This document shows positions 1 to 11,200 of a stretch of 30,497 nt of DNA, one piece after another (positions within the stretch are counted from its first letter, which is position 1; each line of letters begins with the position of its first letter). Source of the stretch: Catenaria anguillulae PL171 (lineage: Eukaryota; Blastocladiomycota; Blastocladiomycetes; Blastocladiales; Catenariaceae). The position numbers and the translations under genes were made by a program. The stretch lies in contig MCFL01000284.1 in NCBI GenBank assembly GCA_002102555.1, positions 1 to 30,497 of the forward strand. Direction: 5' to 3'. Under the pieces are notes generated by a model that was not told where the DNA came from, ran no database searches, and was given only the letters and a program-made list of their open reading frames with translations.

Positions 1-473
1 CGGGCGGCACTTGGTGGGCGGCGCCAGAGTTGGCAATCTGGAACTGGTTGACCGTCCACTGGCCAAAGGTACCGGCGGGCAGCGCGACGCTGAAGGGCGT
101 CAAGCCGGCAGGGGCTACAGAGCGAGCAAGGATGAATGAGTGCGCAAGTTAGCAATCCAGGCTCGGCATCCATTTGGTAAGAATTCAGTCGGATCGGGCG
201 CGCCACCGTCGGAGGTGGTCGGCGGAGACAAAAGCGACCAACAAACGCGTCATGATCTCGCGCGTTCGGGACACTTTGGGCACAGAAGCTTGGGCCACAG
301 AGAGCAAGCGAAGCGGAGAGAGACAATACGAAAGAAGGCAAAAGAATGCCCCATCGGCCAATCAGGGTTGGTTGAAGGGGAGATGACGTACTGCGGCGCT
401 GCTGGTCGGGATCGGCGTTGGCCAAGGCGGCCACGACAACGAGGAGGGTGAGGACAGGGGCGGGACGAGTCAT
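1..473 (-). CDS. Secreted protein of unknown function, 5' part only
   Basis: I do not recognise the family. Exon 1 (392-473) encodes Met-Thr-Arg followed by a hydrophobic stretch (VLTLLVVVAALANA), which is a textbook signal peptide with a likely cleavage after ANA. It ends at a GTACGT donor. Exon 2 resumes at 114 after a TGTAG acceptor, with the phase-1 codon joining as Thr, and reads out of the window at base 1. The visible mature part begins DPDQQRR and continues with a Gly/Ala/Pro-rich stretch containing FGQWTVNQFQIAN. The intron would be 277 bp, longer than the others here, so an extra small exon between 115 and 391 is possible. The C-terminal part lies outside the window, so no function can be given. 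The start is the first ATG before the hydrophobic segment. Confidence 0.6.
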   Translation of the reverse strand, partial: MTRPAPVLTLLVVVAALANADPDQQRRSTSSPLQPTLIGRWGILLPSFVLSLSASLALCGPSFCAQSVPNARDHDAFVGRFCLRRPPPTVARPIRLNSYQMDAEPGLLTCALIHPCSLCSPCRLDALQRRAARRYLWPVDGQPVPDCQLWRRPPSAA

Positions 474-705
474 GATGAGTTGACGAGTTGTTTGTATGAG
501 CAGTTCCAGTTCCATTAAAAGCACAGCTTGCTTAGCGTGCGTCTGAGTCGGAGTGGAGTTCAAGGGGGATCGGTCCGCTTAAGTACGCACGGTTGGGGTT
601 GGGCGACCTCCAACAACACGAACGGTCGAGGACCGACAACCTCAGGCTCTGTTTCTCGCAACCACGCGCGTTTCCGCTTCATGCTCCGAGCGCGTTCTCA
701 TCAGG

Positions 706-730
706 AGCAAAGCAAAGCAAAGCAAAGCAA
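706..730. repeat. (AGCAA)5 microsatellite
   Basis: Five perfect copies of the pentamer AGCAA lie in non-coding sequence. It is a simple tandem repeat with no obvious function. Confidence 0.9.
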
Positions 731-1120
731 GTGTCTCCCAGCGGGTTGCTGCCGGCTCACACGTTTGTGACGCGTCTCACAGTGGCCCCAATGAACGCAT
801 TGCGATGCTCACGAGCGCCTCATTACCGCACACTGATTGGGAATACCCAGTTGCTATTTGAGTCCCTAATGGGTGTTCCGAGCGAGTTCTCAAAACTCAA
901 TTTGCGCAGCAAAGCTTGTGGCAAAGCCCTGGACCACATATATAGGCGAAATGAGGGGATCGACCTCGTGAGACAACCTTTAGTGGCCTGGCGAAAGTTG
1001 CGCGTTGCGTTGACCACGAACATGTGTTGTACAAAACCTCTTGGTGGACCCCAGCTGTAATGATCGTACCGGAGTCTTACAGGCAGTAAGGTTCAAGAAG
1101 GTTCGGAATACCTTCATGCT

Positions 1121-1134
1121 GGGGGGGGGGGGGG
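1121..1134. repeat. Poly-G tract, 14 nt
   Basis: An uninterrupted run of 14 G lies in the intergenic region upstream of the Bzz1-like gene. Such tracts can form quadruplexes, and their length is also error-prone in sequencing. Confidence 0.85.
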
Positions 1135-1732
1135 CAGTATGAAAGCGTGAGGCAAAGACGTGGAATGGGCATGGGAAGTGGCGCGTGGATCCACGTGATC
1201 GGGAACGATCTGTACTCTAGCGTGTCTTTAGTAAAAGATGACTCACTGGAATGGGTGGAGGCTTGAGGCATCAATGTAGACTCGGATGCAAGTTCTTGAA
1301 CAGTTTTCTTCAAGGAGTTCCTATGTGCCGCCCAATATGTATGCTCACCCAGCCTTTCCGACTCCTGAAGAGCATTTGTTGGCTACACCACTCGGTCAAA
1401 ACTCTTGAGGGATTGGACCCTCCTTTTCCACACCAGCGCTCGATTGAAAGAGAGGTTCTGCGAAAGTTGAGGCGTGCTTCTTGCATTGGTCCAGGGAAGG
1501 GTGAGTATCGATGCACAAAGATGCATAAGGAGCACGGCCTCGTGAGGTTGGACCCGTTTATCATCCAACTGACATCACGCACGAACGAAACAGCCAGGAC
1601 GTGCAAGTGTTCGCAGTTGACTCGACTGCGAGTTATGTAAGTGATCGCACCTGAATGGACAAAGCCAACTCACGGACTATGGTCAACTGAAACTCTAAGC
1701 AATTCACCGGCCTCACAGACATTCAATATACA

Positions 1733-4422
1733 ATGACATTTGGCCATTCTCTTCCCGACGGCGTCCCGCTCGTCTCTGCCCACATTTCCCAGGGCTTGGC
1801 GCTTCTCCAAGAATGCCGCGAGCTCGTCAAGGAACGTGCACTCATTGAGCGCGAGTACTCGCGAAGCCTAGACGCCCTATACCGCAAGCATGCCGTCAAG
1901 CTCGACAAGAAAGTGCGCGACCTGAGTCTTGGCACAAGCGCGTCGCCAAGCTTTGCCACTGGCGAACAGGGCTTGGTGAGCTCAAGCATGGCGCTGTGGA
2001 CAGGCATGTTGACGAGCTTGGAGGTGGTCGCCAAGGAGAGAAACGGGTTGGCGGATAGAATGATTTCAGAGGTTTCGGGTATGTGGGAGGATGACGGCTC
2101 CAACCGTGCCGCAAGCTCATGCTCCGCATCGTGATGCAATTTTGCATAGACAAAATGAAGAGCGCCATCGGCCAACTGGATAGCTCGCGAAAGCTGCACC
2201 TGGCATTCACAGCGAAAATGGCGGCCGATGTCGAGAAAGTACACCAGGACAAGGACAAGGCCAGAATCAAGTACCTGCAAATGTGCGAGGATGTTGAAGC
2301 TGCCAAGATGCGGTTTGAAAAGGCGGACGAGAAGAAGCAGGAGCAGCTCAAGAAGGCATGGCACCAGAGCATTGTCGAGATGAACAACGCAAAGGTTACT
2401 ACTATCTTCAAACGACCGGCGATATCCTCTTCTGCCGTTGGGTCTCGATCATGGACTCACGACCACCTTTTCTTGCCTTTTGGCAGAACACATACCTTTT
2501 GCTTGTCAGCGTCTGCAATGTCACAAAAAAACATCACCAAACCCATCAGCTGCCATGGATTCTCGATGTGCGTGCACAAGCATCACCATGAGGGTTGCCT
2601 TCCCACGCCAGATAATTGACATTCATTGCTGCACACAGGAACTCGAATTCGTCGAGCTCAATCGCATCCAAGCCTTCAAGCGCATAGCCCACCAATACAT
2701 CACCTGCGAGCAAGACACGCTCAAGGCGAGCTCAGACCATCTGTCACAACTCGAGCAAACTGCACTCAAGGTTGACCCATCCGCCGACACTCAACTGTTT
2801 CTCAAAGCCAACGAGGGAAAATGGAATGACCCTATCGAGGTTGTCTTTGAGGGGACCACGCTCTGGCGCGATTCCGGAAACATGGTCGGCGACGATGCGT
2901 CCAAGGTCGTGCTTGGGAATCACCGTACCAAACTCAAGACCAAGCTGGCCGAGCTGCAAGCGCAGCTGGACAAGGAGCAGAAGCGGCAAGAGGGGCTCAA
3001 GAAAATGACCGAGTTGTACACAAAGGAGCCTCGGTTGGGCGATTCCGTCACGACAAGGGAAGAGTTGGTTGAGAATCAGCGACAGGTGCATGTGATTGAG
3101 GCGGCCATTCAGCGGTGCTTGGTCGAGATTCAATTGGTGGATCAGACGATTGGCGAGGATACAGATGGTGGCAAGGCACATGCTTTCAAGCCGGCGTCGT
3201 TCAAGCTGCCCACACCGTGCGGTTTTTGCAACGAGAAGATGTGGGGGCGGCAATCTTTGGTGTGCAAAGGTATACGCTTTATCTCCTTTTGCGTCGACAC
3301 ATGATGTCGAAGGAATGCTCACGGCCGGCCACGACTTTTTTTTTCCCATTGCAAACAGACTGTGGGTTTGCCTGCCACATCAAGTGCGAGCTCAAAGTTA
3401 CTCCAACGTGCTCGGGCACAAAGTCTGGTTCAACTGGCGACCAGTCTGCGGCCGCCGTGTCATTTTCCACATCTTCAGCATCCCTTTCGTCTCAGTCAAC
3501 CACAGTTGACCGCTCAGGAGCCTCAGGAGCCGCCAGCAAACGCACGTCGACGGTCGACACAACGTCGTCCTCTGCCACGAGCTCGGCGACATCCAGTCCC
3601 TCCAAGAACCTTCTCAATATTGACATTGGTGGGTCCATGCACTTTGGGTTTGACTCGAGCGACACGAGCTCGACCTTGGCTGCCGTGTCGCCGACAACGG
3701 TCACCAAGGTGAGAGATGAATGCGTGGATCCAGTTTCCCCGACGGCTGCGCCATCATCAGCGTCGGGAACAAAGTCATTGACGGCCATGCTTGCACTGGG
3801 AAAGCTGTCGTCGCGGTCAACGTCAGTCACCGAATCACTTTCGAGCTACGCAACAGCCACACCCGCCGCAACAGCGACACCTGCGCCAGTCTCTACTAGA
3901 GCCACTGGCGGCTCGCGTAAAGATTTACACTCGCACGCAGAAGAATCCGCCGCCACCGCCTCATTCACGGCGACCGACACTCAACGCACACAATCCAAAT
4001 CGACCATCCCGCGCAACGCCAACCTAACCACACTTGCTATTGCCCTCTACGACTACACGCCAACATCCGACTCGGAGCTCGCACTTAGCAAGGGCCAAGT
4101 ACTCAAGCTCGCAACCACCTCCGTGGGCGACGACGGATGGACCGATGTGGTGGGCGCGGGCGCGGTCCGCGGCATAGTGCCGTCGGCCTACATTCAGGTG
4201 ATTCCCAACGTTCAAGCGGGCCAGCCGCTTGCGCAGGTCGTGTATGCATACGAGGCGCAGGCCGAGGATGAGGTGCATGTCTTGGAGGGAGATGTAGTGC
4301 ACGTGATTGCCGATTCCGGGGATGGTTGGTTGCAGGTGAGGGTCGTTGGTGTAGATGGCGAACCCGATCGGGTCGGGCAAGTGCCTGCATCTTATGTGCA
4401 AGCGGTGCAGTACGATGGATAA
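1733..4422 (+). CDS. BZZ1: Bzz1-like F-BAR / C1 / double SH3 adaptor
   Basis: Five exons: 1733-2078, 2150-2394, 2487-2567, 2639-3269 and 3359-4422. They splice in phase to 788 residues. Residues 1-260 match an FCH/F-BAR domain (SREYSRSLDALYRKH-like core; the spliced LPWILDELEFVELNRIQ stretch follows the family spacing LPxxLDxLxxxExxRI). Coiled coil follows to about 390. A C1 zinc finger at about 404-450 has the H-x12-C-x2-C...C-x2-C-x4-H-x2-C-x7-C ligands and is split by intron 4. A Ser/Thr-rich linker leads to two SH3 domains, at about 658-717 (ALYDY) and 726-788. In yeast, Bzz1 joins WASP (Las17) and type I myosin at endocytic actin patches, using F-BAR for membrane binding. The domain order identifies the family. 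The C1 finger has 11 residues between the second and third Cys and lacks the usual QG, so diacylglycerol binding is doubtful. Confidence 0.9.
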
Positions 4423-4626
4423 TGTCGAAGTGGAGGCAATGGTAGGCTGTGGGTTGTAACAAAAACAACAATCTGTTTTGTAGTACGGTGTTGGAACGAT
4501 TAGATTATACAGTGCACTCGTTTTTTTTCTCTGTGAGGAATGCATGCGCGAGTGAGTCTAAGTACGCTCGAGGCAAGTGACAAATCCGATCCGTACCAAC
4601 TCACAAACCGGATTCCACCGCGAAAT

Positions 4627-5740
4627 CTACTCGTTCTCGACATAATCCTGAATACCAGAGTAATCCCGATTGGGAATGTACTTTGGCTCCTGGCCGCGCA
4701 ACCCGTACAAATCCACCAACTCGCGCCACTCGTCCAACGTGATGCTTGGAATCCATTGCGACCGGCGTTCCCCCGTCCCGTTCTTGTTTGCTTCATCGAT
4801 CTTTTGCTTGACTTCTTCTTGCGACTCGCCCCACAAGACAATGTCGCCTTGGTCCTCGTACCGCACCACGGCAATGCCATCCTTGATGAGGAACGAGACG
4901 AAAAACATGTTTTCGACCGTTTGCGCATACGACCGCGGGTGCAGAATGAATTCAAACAAGGGCACAACGCCGCCGTTTTCCGTGTCTTGATTCCGCAACC
5001 GCATGAGGATCTGGTGGGTTTGCCGCACGAATCGGCGGGTTTGTGCAGAGTCGGATCCGGATGCTTGTTGGGTATGCTCCGTGATCTGATTGTCGGAATA
5101 GGTATAGTGTGAGAAAAAAAAAAACGATGAAGGGGTCATCTGCTAAAGTGGATGGAAATTTAATGCGTACGTTGCGGGTCTTTGCGATCTGCTTTGCGGC
5201 CACCTCCCTGGCCGCCCGCTTGACCACCTCGCGCTTCTTGACAACGACATCCATGGGCCCCATCATCACCTCCAAAGCGGGAGCGCGGGCCATGAAGGGC
5301 GCAAAATGGTTGCCAATCTCGGCCAGCGACTCGCCTGGGCGATCGGCAGCATGGTTGAGGACCTTTGTGACAAACTCGGTCATGTTGAACATGGCCCTGC
5401 CGAGCTTGAGCGACATGATGCGCTCATGGACGATTTGAGTGGACGTGAGCAGCACGCGCGAGTCGAGGGCCGATTCCGAGGTGGTCAAGACATTCTTTTG
5501 CAGGTGGTCGAGGTGGTCGAGGTGTTCGTTGAGCAGTTTGGGGTTCTCGACGTACTCGGCGCGGTTTGTCTCGAGCGTCTCGGCAATGCGGCGGATCTGG
5601 GCGCGGGTCTGGCGGCGGATCTTGTGGGCCTCCTGGGTGTCTGCCTGCGAGAGCTGGGAGAAGTGATCCTGAGACAGCTGCGAGAGCTGGGGAGCGTCAA
5701 GGTCGTGGAGGGACTGCTGCTGCAGTTGCTGCTGCTGCAT
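4627..5740 (-). CDS. NSE4: Nse4, kleisin subunit of the SMC5/6 complex
   Basis: Two exons, 5171-5740 and 4627-5085, join in phase 0 across an 85-bp GTACGC...CAG intron to give 342 residues. A Gln-rich N-terminus (1-9) precedes the Nse4 N-terminal kleisin region. That region carries the family pattern TxESALDSRxLL...LKLGRAMFNMTEFVTKVL at about 85-130. The conserved C-terminal winged-helix part lies at about 233-260 (FILHPRSYAQTVENMFFVSF). Nse4 bridges the Smc5 and Smc6 heads and binds Nse1/Nse3, acting in nuclear DNA repair and recombination. The length fits fungal and metazoan Nse4 (about 300-400 residues). It converges with the Bzz1-like gene, leaving 204 bp between them, and diverges from the FMP32-like gene. 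The start is the only ATG before the conserved part. Confidence 0.93.
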
Positions 5741-6106
5741 TGTGATGTGATAGTGTGACGTGATAATGCGATGACACAGTCAATCGAGTGCTCAGAGTGC
5801 GTAGTGTGATCTGGCTTAGTGAATATACATCGACATCAGCTGTACAAATAAGTAGAAGTATGAATGAGCGTTTAATTGGACAGTGTGAGTGAGATGGACT
5901 CATGATCTGATCTGATCAGCTCAGTGGCTTGATCAGTATCGGGATCACCCATCTGGTGCTGTTCTGTGATTCACTGATGAAATCATCATCCGGCTCTCTC
6001 TCTCTGCCATTGCAAATATATTGCATGCATCGTATTACGAATTTATCTGAATCATCCATATGATAGACAACTCAAGTCTTGATCCTTGATCCTTGATCCT
6101 TGCCAA
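5741..6106. other. Shared divergent promoter region, NSE4 / FMP32-like
   Basis: These 366 bp separate two divergently transcribed start codons. They hold short ATCTGATC-type direct repeats near 5906-5920, a CT-rich stretch near 5995-6007 and three perfect copies of GATCCTT (6081-6101). No clear TATA box or gene was found. Confidence 0.5.
6081..6101. repeat. (GATCCTT)3 heptamer repeat just before a start codon
   Basis: Three perfect tandem heptamers end five bases before the ATG at 6107, in the presumed 5' UTR of the FMP32/MCUR1-like gene. Confidence 0.85.
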
Positions 6107-7729
6107 ATGTTGCCTGGCCCATCGTCCTCCTCGGCTGCCGCCCTCGCGTCCCTGCTCGCCCGCCGCGCCGTCTCTCGCCCCCTCCCACCGACATCTGGCG
6201 CCCATGCCCGTGCCCGTGCCCGCTCTGCCGCTGCCCAGAGGACTGCCGTAATTGCAACTCGTCTTTTGTCGTCGGTATCGCAAGTCAGCACTGCGGCATC
6301 AGCCGTCGGATCACCGGTGCCGCCACTCCCGCCTCATCAACTTCGCCAAGCAGCAGCCATTCCGTCACCACTACCAACAAATCCCTCCCTTCCTGCTTCC
6401 AGTTCGAGTCCGCTCTGGGCCCAAACCGTCGCGATTCCGACCTTGCCCCCGCGATCAACACCTGCTGCTGGTGCACACAGTGCCACACCATCGCCCACTG
6501 CGACGCCAACGCCAACGCCAACGCCAATACAAATCATCGATTCTCCGGAGCCAACTGCCTCTCCACCCACTCAACAACCGGAGCGAGACAGACCCGTCAA
6601 TGAAATCCTTGCCGCCGCAGCTCGCGCATACGTTGCAACCATCATGGGCAACGCCGCCGCCAACGCTGCCATGAACTCGGCAGCGCCACCAGCGACCTCG
6701 GATCCGTCGACGCCTGCATCTGCTTCTTCCGCCCCGCCATCCAGCTCGACTCCTCCTCCCCCGACTGTTCCGCCATCCGCCCCCGGTGATTACAGGTTTG
6801 ATACCTATCGCCTCGTCAGGTACCTCGAATCGCGCGGGTTCACTCGTCCGCAAGCAGTCATTGTCATGCACACCATGAACGAGCTGCTCTCTGCAGCCGT
6901 GGTGCGTGCTCAGGCAGACATGATTACACAAACCGATATTGACAATGTATGCCGCACCGTTGCACACTCTTGCTCTCCCCTTTGACATACCCTCACCACT
7001 TACCCAATTCGCATTCTTCCACCAACGACAACAACAACGACTCTGACAACACGCACAGGAAACCTATCTGTACAAAGCTGCGCTTGCCGAACTCGGCCTC
7101 GAATTGAAAATGGTTCGCCAATCCGATCACGCCAGCTTGAAATCCGAACTGGACCGTATCGCGCAAGACCTCGCCACCCTCGCGCAGCGGTCTCGCGACG
7201 ACATTTCTACCATCAAGTCCGATATTCAAATCGACCTCAACAACCGCAAGTCGGAGATTCGCGAGGACGCAAAGCTCATGGACATGCGTCTGCAAGAGGT
7301 CAACAACAAGCTCACGGTGCTGTGCTCCGACATCAAAACGGACGTGGAGATGATGAAGTTTGATGCTACAAAGGACGTGCTTGTGCGCTTGTTTTTCATG
7401 GCCGTGGTTGTGTTGGTTGTGTTGACAGGGGTCAATTCAGTGACTGGATGGGGATCGGCGGCCGAGAACGGAAGCAAAAAGGGTTCGAGTGGGAGCGGGT
7501 CGGTCGGGAGCCTTGCAGGAAAAGGTGGGGCTGGGGCAGGCAAGGCAGGAGACGGCGATAAGAAGGGCGGGAATCCAAGTGGCGCCGAGTGCGTTTCATC
7601 TTTTCCTCTTGATTTGTTCGCATCCGCGTCTGGTCTGGAAACCTGACTTTACGCGTCCGTTTGGTGGAAACTGAAAACAGGACGGTCATCATTATGGACG
7701 CAGGCGCCCAGAAGCGCTTCAACTTGTGA
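6107..7729 (+). CDS. FMP32/MCUR1-family (DUF1640) mitochondrial membrane protein
   Basis: Exons 6107-6946, 7059-7588 and probably 7681-7729 give 472 residues. The N-terminus is rich in Ala, Arg and Ser, lacks acids and looks like a mitochondrial presequence; a long Pro/Ala/Ser-rich linker follows. The family signature begins at about 231 (FDTYRLVRYLESRGFTRPQA) and leads into a long coiled coil (about 290-385) with regular heptads. One transmembrane helix follows at about 387-406 (RLFFMAVVVLVVLTGV). Relatives are inner-membrane proteins: yeast Fmp32, linked to cytochrome oxidase assembly, and vertebrate MCUR1, linked to calcium uniporter regulation. Unusually, about 65 residues of Gly/Lys/Ser-rich sequence follow the helix, where the family normally stops. 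The last intron (GTGCGT...ACAG, in phase) is inferred; without it the frame stops at 7646. Confidence 0.85.
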
Positions 7730-8265
7730 CGAGGTAGCTTCTCTCACTTTTTCATCATCTAATCGTATATGTATACAATCGAGTTCCGTTCGGTGCACAT
7801 TTTTTACGTACTTGACCGTCCGTCGTCCGGGGTATCCTGTCATATATCCCAAGGGAAATAAGCGGATACACATCCGCTTGTCATCAGCTCCTCAAAGAAG
7901 CGACGTGTTTTTGTGTCACAACACTCACAACCCCAACTGTCTCCAGAGTCAGTCCCTCCATTCAACCGAGTACCCGTCCACATGAACGCAGCTTTTCAAA
8001 CATTTCGCTGCTGAGGACCTGGACCGGGGCAGGGGCAGGCAATGTCTGGCCGTGATCCCTCGCTTCGAGTTCCGTGGTGAGAACATGGCGTGGGAGAGAG
8101 AGATAACTATTTCGCCTGCCAGACTTCAACAACGGATTCGGATTATAAATATCTATCTGTCGCCCACCCAAATTGCGGGAGAGACTCAAGACTACACGCC
8201 TCGAGTCCGCGACTGAACTACGTTTTCCACGCAAGATCCACAGCAAACAGCGGAAAATATTTATT
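7730..8265. other. Intergenic region upstream of the receptor gene
   Basis: No gene supported. The stretch contains the presumed promoter of the following gene, including a TATA-like box at 8144-8151. The open frames on the minus strand here (for example 7962-8327) show no domain. Confidence 0.55.
8144..8151 (+). promoter_or_regulatory. TATA-like box of the receptor gene
   Basis: TATAAATA lies 115 bp before the ATG at 8266, in AT-richer sequence than its surroundings. Position and sequence fit a core promoter, but no transcript data are available. Confidence 0.4.
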
Positions 8266-11200
8266 ATGTCTGCACGTCGCCGCCGCGGCCCATCGCTGGC
8301 CAACATCGTGGTGCTTGTGCTCGTCATGCTGCTTGCTTCCGCAGTAAGCCTCGTGAACGCTCAGCAATGGAAAATCGTTATTGTATCGAATACCAACCGT
8401 ACGCCTATTCTTGCCCGCTCAATCATGTCATTCCGCCCTAAAAATTGTACCCGTCATCGTCCTGGCCGCCCCCCTTTTCCAGCGTTGACTTCACCCTTTT
8501 CTGGCGGCGCTCTACGTGCGTGCAACGAACTTGCAGCTGCCGATGCGACTGTCCGTTGCTCCAACACCATCATTTCCGGATTTTCTGATGTGAATGCCAT
8601 GGTTGGGGCGTGGGAATCGATGATAAATGCGCGTATGTGCATCACTCCGCGATTATACCCTGGTGGCTGGTGGCGAGCCATGGTGGGATTGACATCGATA
8701 TCGTTCACATGTAGGCGACGATGAAATCTACATTGCCTGCTCGTCAACCTATGCTGCTGCTGTGGCCATTCTGAGTCTCAAGTTCCCGTCCAAGGTGTTT
8801 GTTGTGCTCGATTCGACCATCAACCCAACTGAGGCCAAAAACACAATCGGTGCCGTTCCTGTACCCGAGTACATGTTTACACCAGAACCTGGTTGACAAA
8901 CAGTTGCATGGATGCAGGCATTGTATTCAGTGAAAATGAAGGTGGCTTCCTAGCTGGTGCCCTCGCTGGCGTCTTCACAGCAAGCAGAAAAGTTGGGGTT
9001 ATCGGCGGTCCCCCGGTTCGTTTGCTGCTCAGTCTTTTTTATTTTTTTCTCCACGGCATCCATACTCCGAACACTCACACTGCGGATCATCTTGTCAATA
9101 GATCGCACCAGGTACGCTGGATCGATAGCTGCTATACTTGTGTCAACTGAACTCTAAGCGCTCTCGTCATGGATCTGACTCCGCAGTCAAACGTTTTGTC
9201 CACGGATACCTTAACGGCGTCATGAGCGTTTGCCCGACGTGTGAGACGTACAATATCTTCAACCCGAGTTTCTCAAACGCAGTCCTCGGACGGGCTGCCG
9301 CGGACTCGCTGATTGCACGCGGAGTCGATGTTGTGTTTGGCGTACGATATCAATCACCCTTCAGTTGTTCACGTCATGTTGCTCGAGACATCGCTTCGGA
9401 GAACTGATAATACTTGACTCACATATCACAGGCGGGTGGTGGCCAAGGAAGTGCTGGCATCCTCCACGCAGCCGGTCGGGGCGTGTTTGTCATTGGTGTC
9501 GATAGCGACGAGTCGCAAACAACATTCTTCAACCGCAGCGAGGTGGCAAACCTCCTTTCGTCGGCCGTCAAACGCACGGACACGGCCATCAAGACCGCCA
9601 TTGACTTTATTCGCAAGTCGCAGCGTGGTGGATTCAATCTCAATTTGGATGCTAGTTTGGGTACGTTGAACATCCCGCCACTATAGACTGAAGCTGACCG
9701 TAACCCGTCACAGATGGAGTTGGGCTGGCCACATTTACCTCTACCTCTCTCAAAAACTTCAGCACACCCGTGTCGGTCGCCATTCGCAGCGCGGGCGACT
9801 CGGGGTGTGCCATCACCTCGTTTTCGCCTCGAGACTCAATCATTAACCTGATCCGGTCCTCGCTGCAGCGCCGCCTCATCAGCACAGGGGTGGCCACCGT
9901 AACTGGCGACTTGCAGCCACTCGGACTCCCAGGCCGCAAGACTTGGGTCGACATGGCGCCGTTTGGTGAGCGCGATGCCGTTCAAGCAAATATGCAGGGG
10001 CATTCGGCAGCCGCCATTTCTCGCAATCGCATTCTGGTGTGGGGTGGGCAGGATGCTTTCGGCGAGTTCCCACAGGGCGTGATTATGATGCACTTTGACG
10101 CATTCAACTGGACAAGGGTTGCCGATTTGGGATCGGTCCGGCCACAGGGACGCATGTTTCATGCGCTTGGGTACGACGCGGCGTCCGAGTCGGTGTTTGT
10201 GTTTGGTGGGCAGACCAGGATAGTAAATGGGAACTCGGCGGCGGCAATTTTGGGCGATACCTGGAAGTATTCAGTGGATGCGCAGTCCTGGACACAGGTC
10301 AGCCAGAACGCTGGGCCAAGCGCGAGGACAAACGTTGCGCACGCTGTCGTCGGCCGGCAAATGTTTGTCTTTGGCGGTGTGTCGAGCGAGGGAAAATTGC
10401 TCTCCGATTTCTGGCGCTTCGATATGGAATCAGCCACTTGGACCCAAGTCACAGCGGCAGCGGGAGCGACCACCCCTCCACCAGTTCAGCACGCATCGCT
10501 CTTTGCCTTGAACAGCACGGCGCTCGGTCTCTTTGGTGGTGCACTCGAAAATACCCAAGACAGCAATGCCCTGCACATCTTTGACTTGAGAGCCAATACT
10601 TGGCGTTTGCACAGGCCGAGCGTCTTGTCGTCGCCGCCACCTCCTGCCGCGGAACGCATGCGCATCATCACCGTCGATTCTCGCCGCGTCTTGTTTACGG
10701 GCGGTATCACGTCGCAGGGCGCCTTGAACTCGACCTATGTCTGGCGCCTGGACGAGGATCGCTGGGACCAAAACGGGTATGGCGCGCTGCCGGGCGGCCT
10801 CCACTCGCACGCGATCGTGACCTTCAATCAATCCGCGTACGCCAAAGCGTGCGAGTTTCCTGTGGGCACGACTTTGCAATACATTTGCACGCCGCAAACA
10901 TCCATGGCCGTGGTTGCCATTGGTGGCGTGTCAGTTCGCCCTGGAGGCGGCGTCGCTGTTTCGTTTGCCACGCCAGACCCGCCGCCGCCGCCCGTGGGAA
11001 TGGTCGATGTGGGTGCGAAATGGGCAGTGACGGTTGTGAATGTGTTTGGCCTCTTGCTCGCGTTTGGACTGATTGGATTTGTTGTCGTGCATCGCGGCCA
11101 CAAGGTTGTCAAGGCAGCTAATCCGCCATTTTGCATCATCATTTTGATCGGGGCTGCGTTGGCACATGTCGGACTGATTGGCAGTGGCTGGGCGGAAGAT

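Larger units (their letters stand above)
474..1732. other. Intergenic region without a supported gene
   Basis: This stretch separates the divergent secreted-protein gene and the Bzz1-like gene. Open frames up to 129-155 codons exist on both strands. None has a recognisable domain, a consistent codon pattern or splice-linked continuation. The stretch holds an AGCAA pentamer repeat (706-730), a run of 14 G (1121-1134) and a TATATA stretch near 938. I see no RNA gene. Confidence 0.6.

Noticed and set aside
1085-1110. GGTTCAAG/GGTTCGG resembling a tRNA B box
   Set aside because: No matching A box or cloverleaf stems could be drawn around it.
1251-1640. 129-codon plus-strand frame and overlapping minus-strand frames
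   Set aside because: No domain, no splice-linked continuation, and competing frames on both strands of similar length; treated as chance.
5306-5758. 150-codon plus-strand open frame over NSE4
   Set aside because: Antisense shadow of the first NSE4 exon; Val/Leu/Gly-rich with no independent support.
6511-6535. ACGCCA tandem repeat as a possible regulatory array
   Set aside because: It lies inside the FMP32-like coding exon and simply encodes Thr-Pro repeats in the linker.
4627-7729. NSE4 and the FMP32-like gene as a functional pair because they share a divergent promoter
   Set aside because: Their known roles (nuclear DNA repair and mitochondrial membrane) are unrelated, and close divergent spacing is common in compact genomes.
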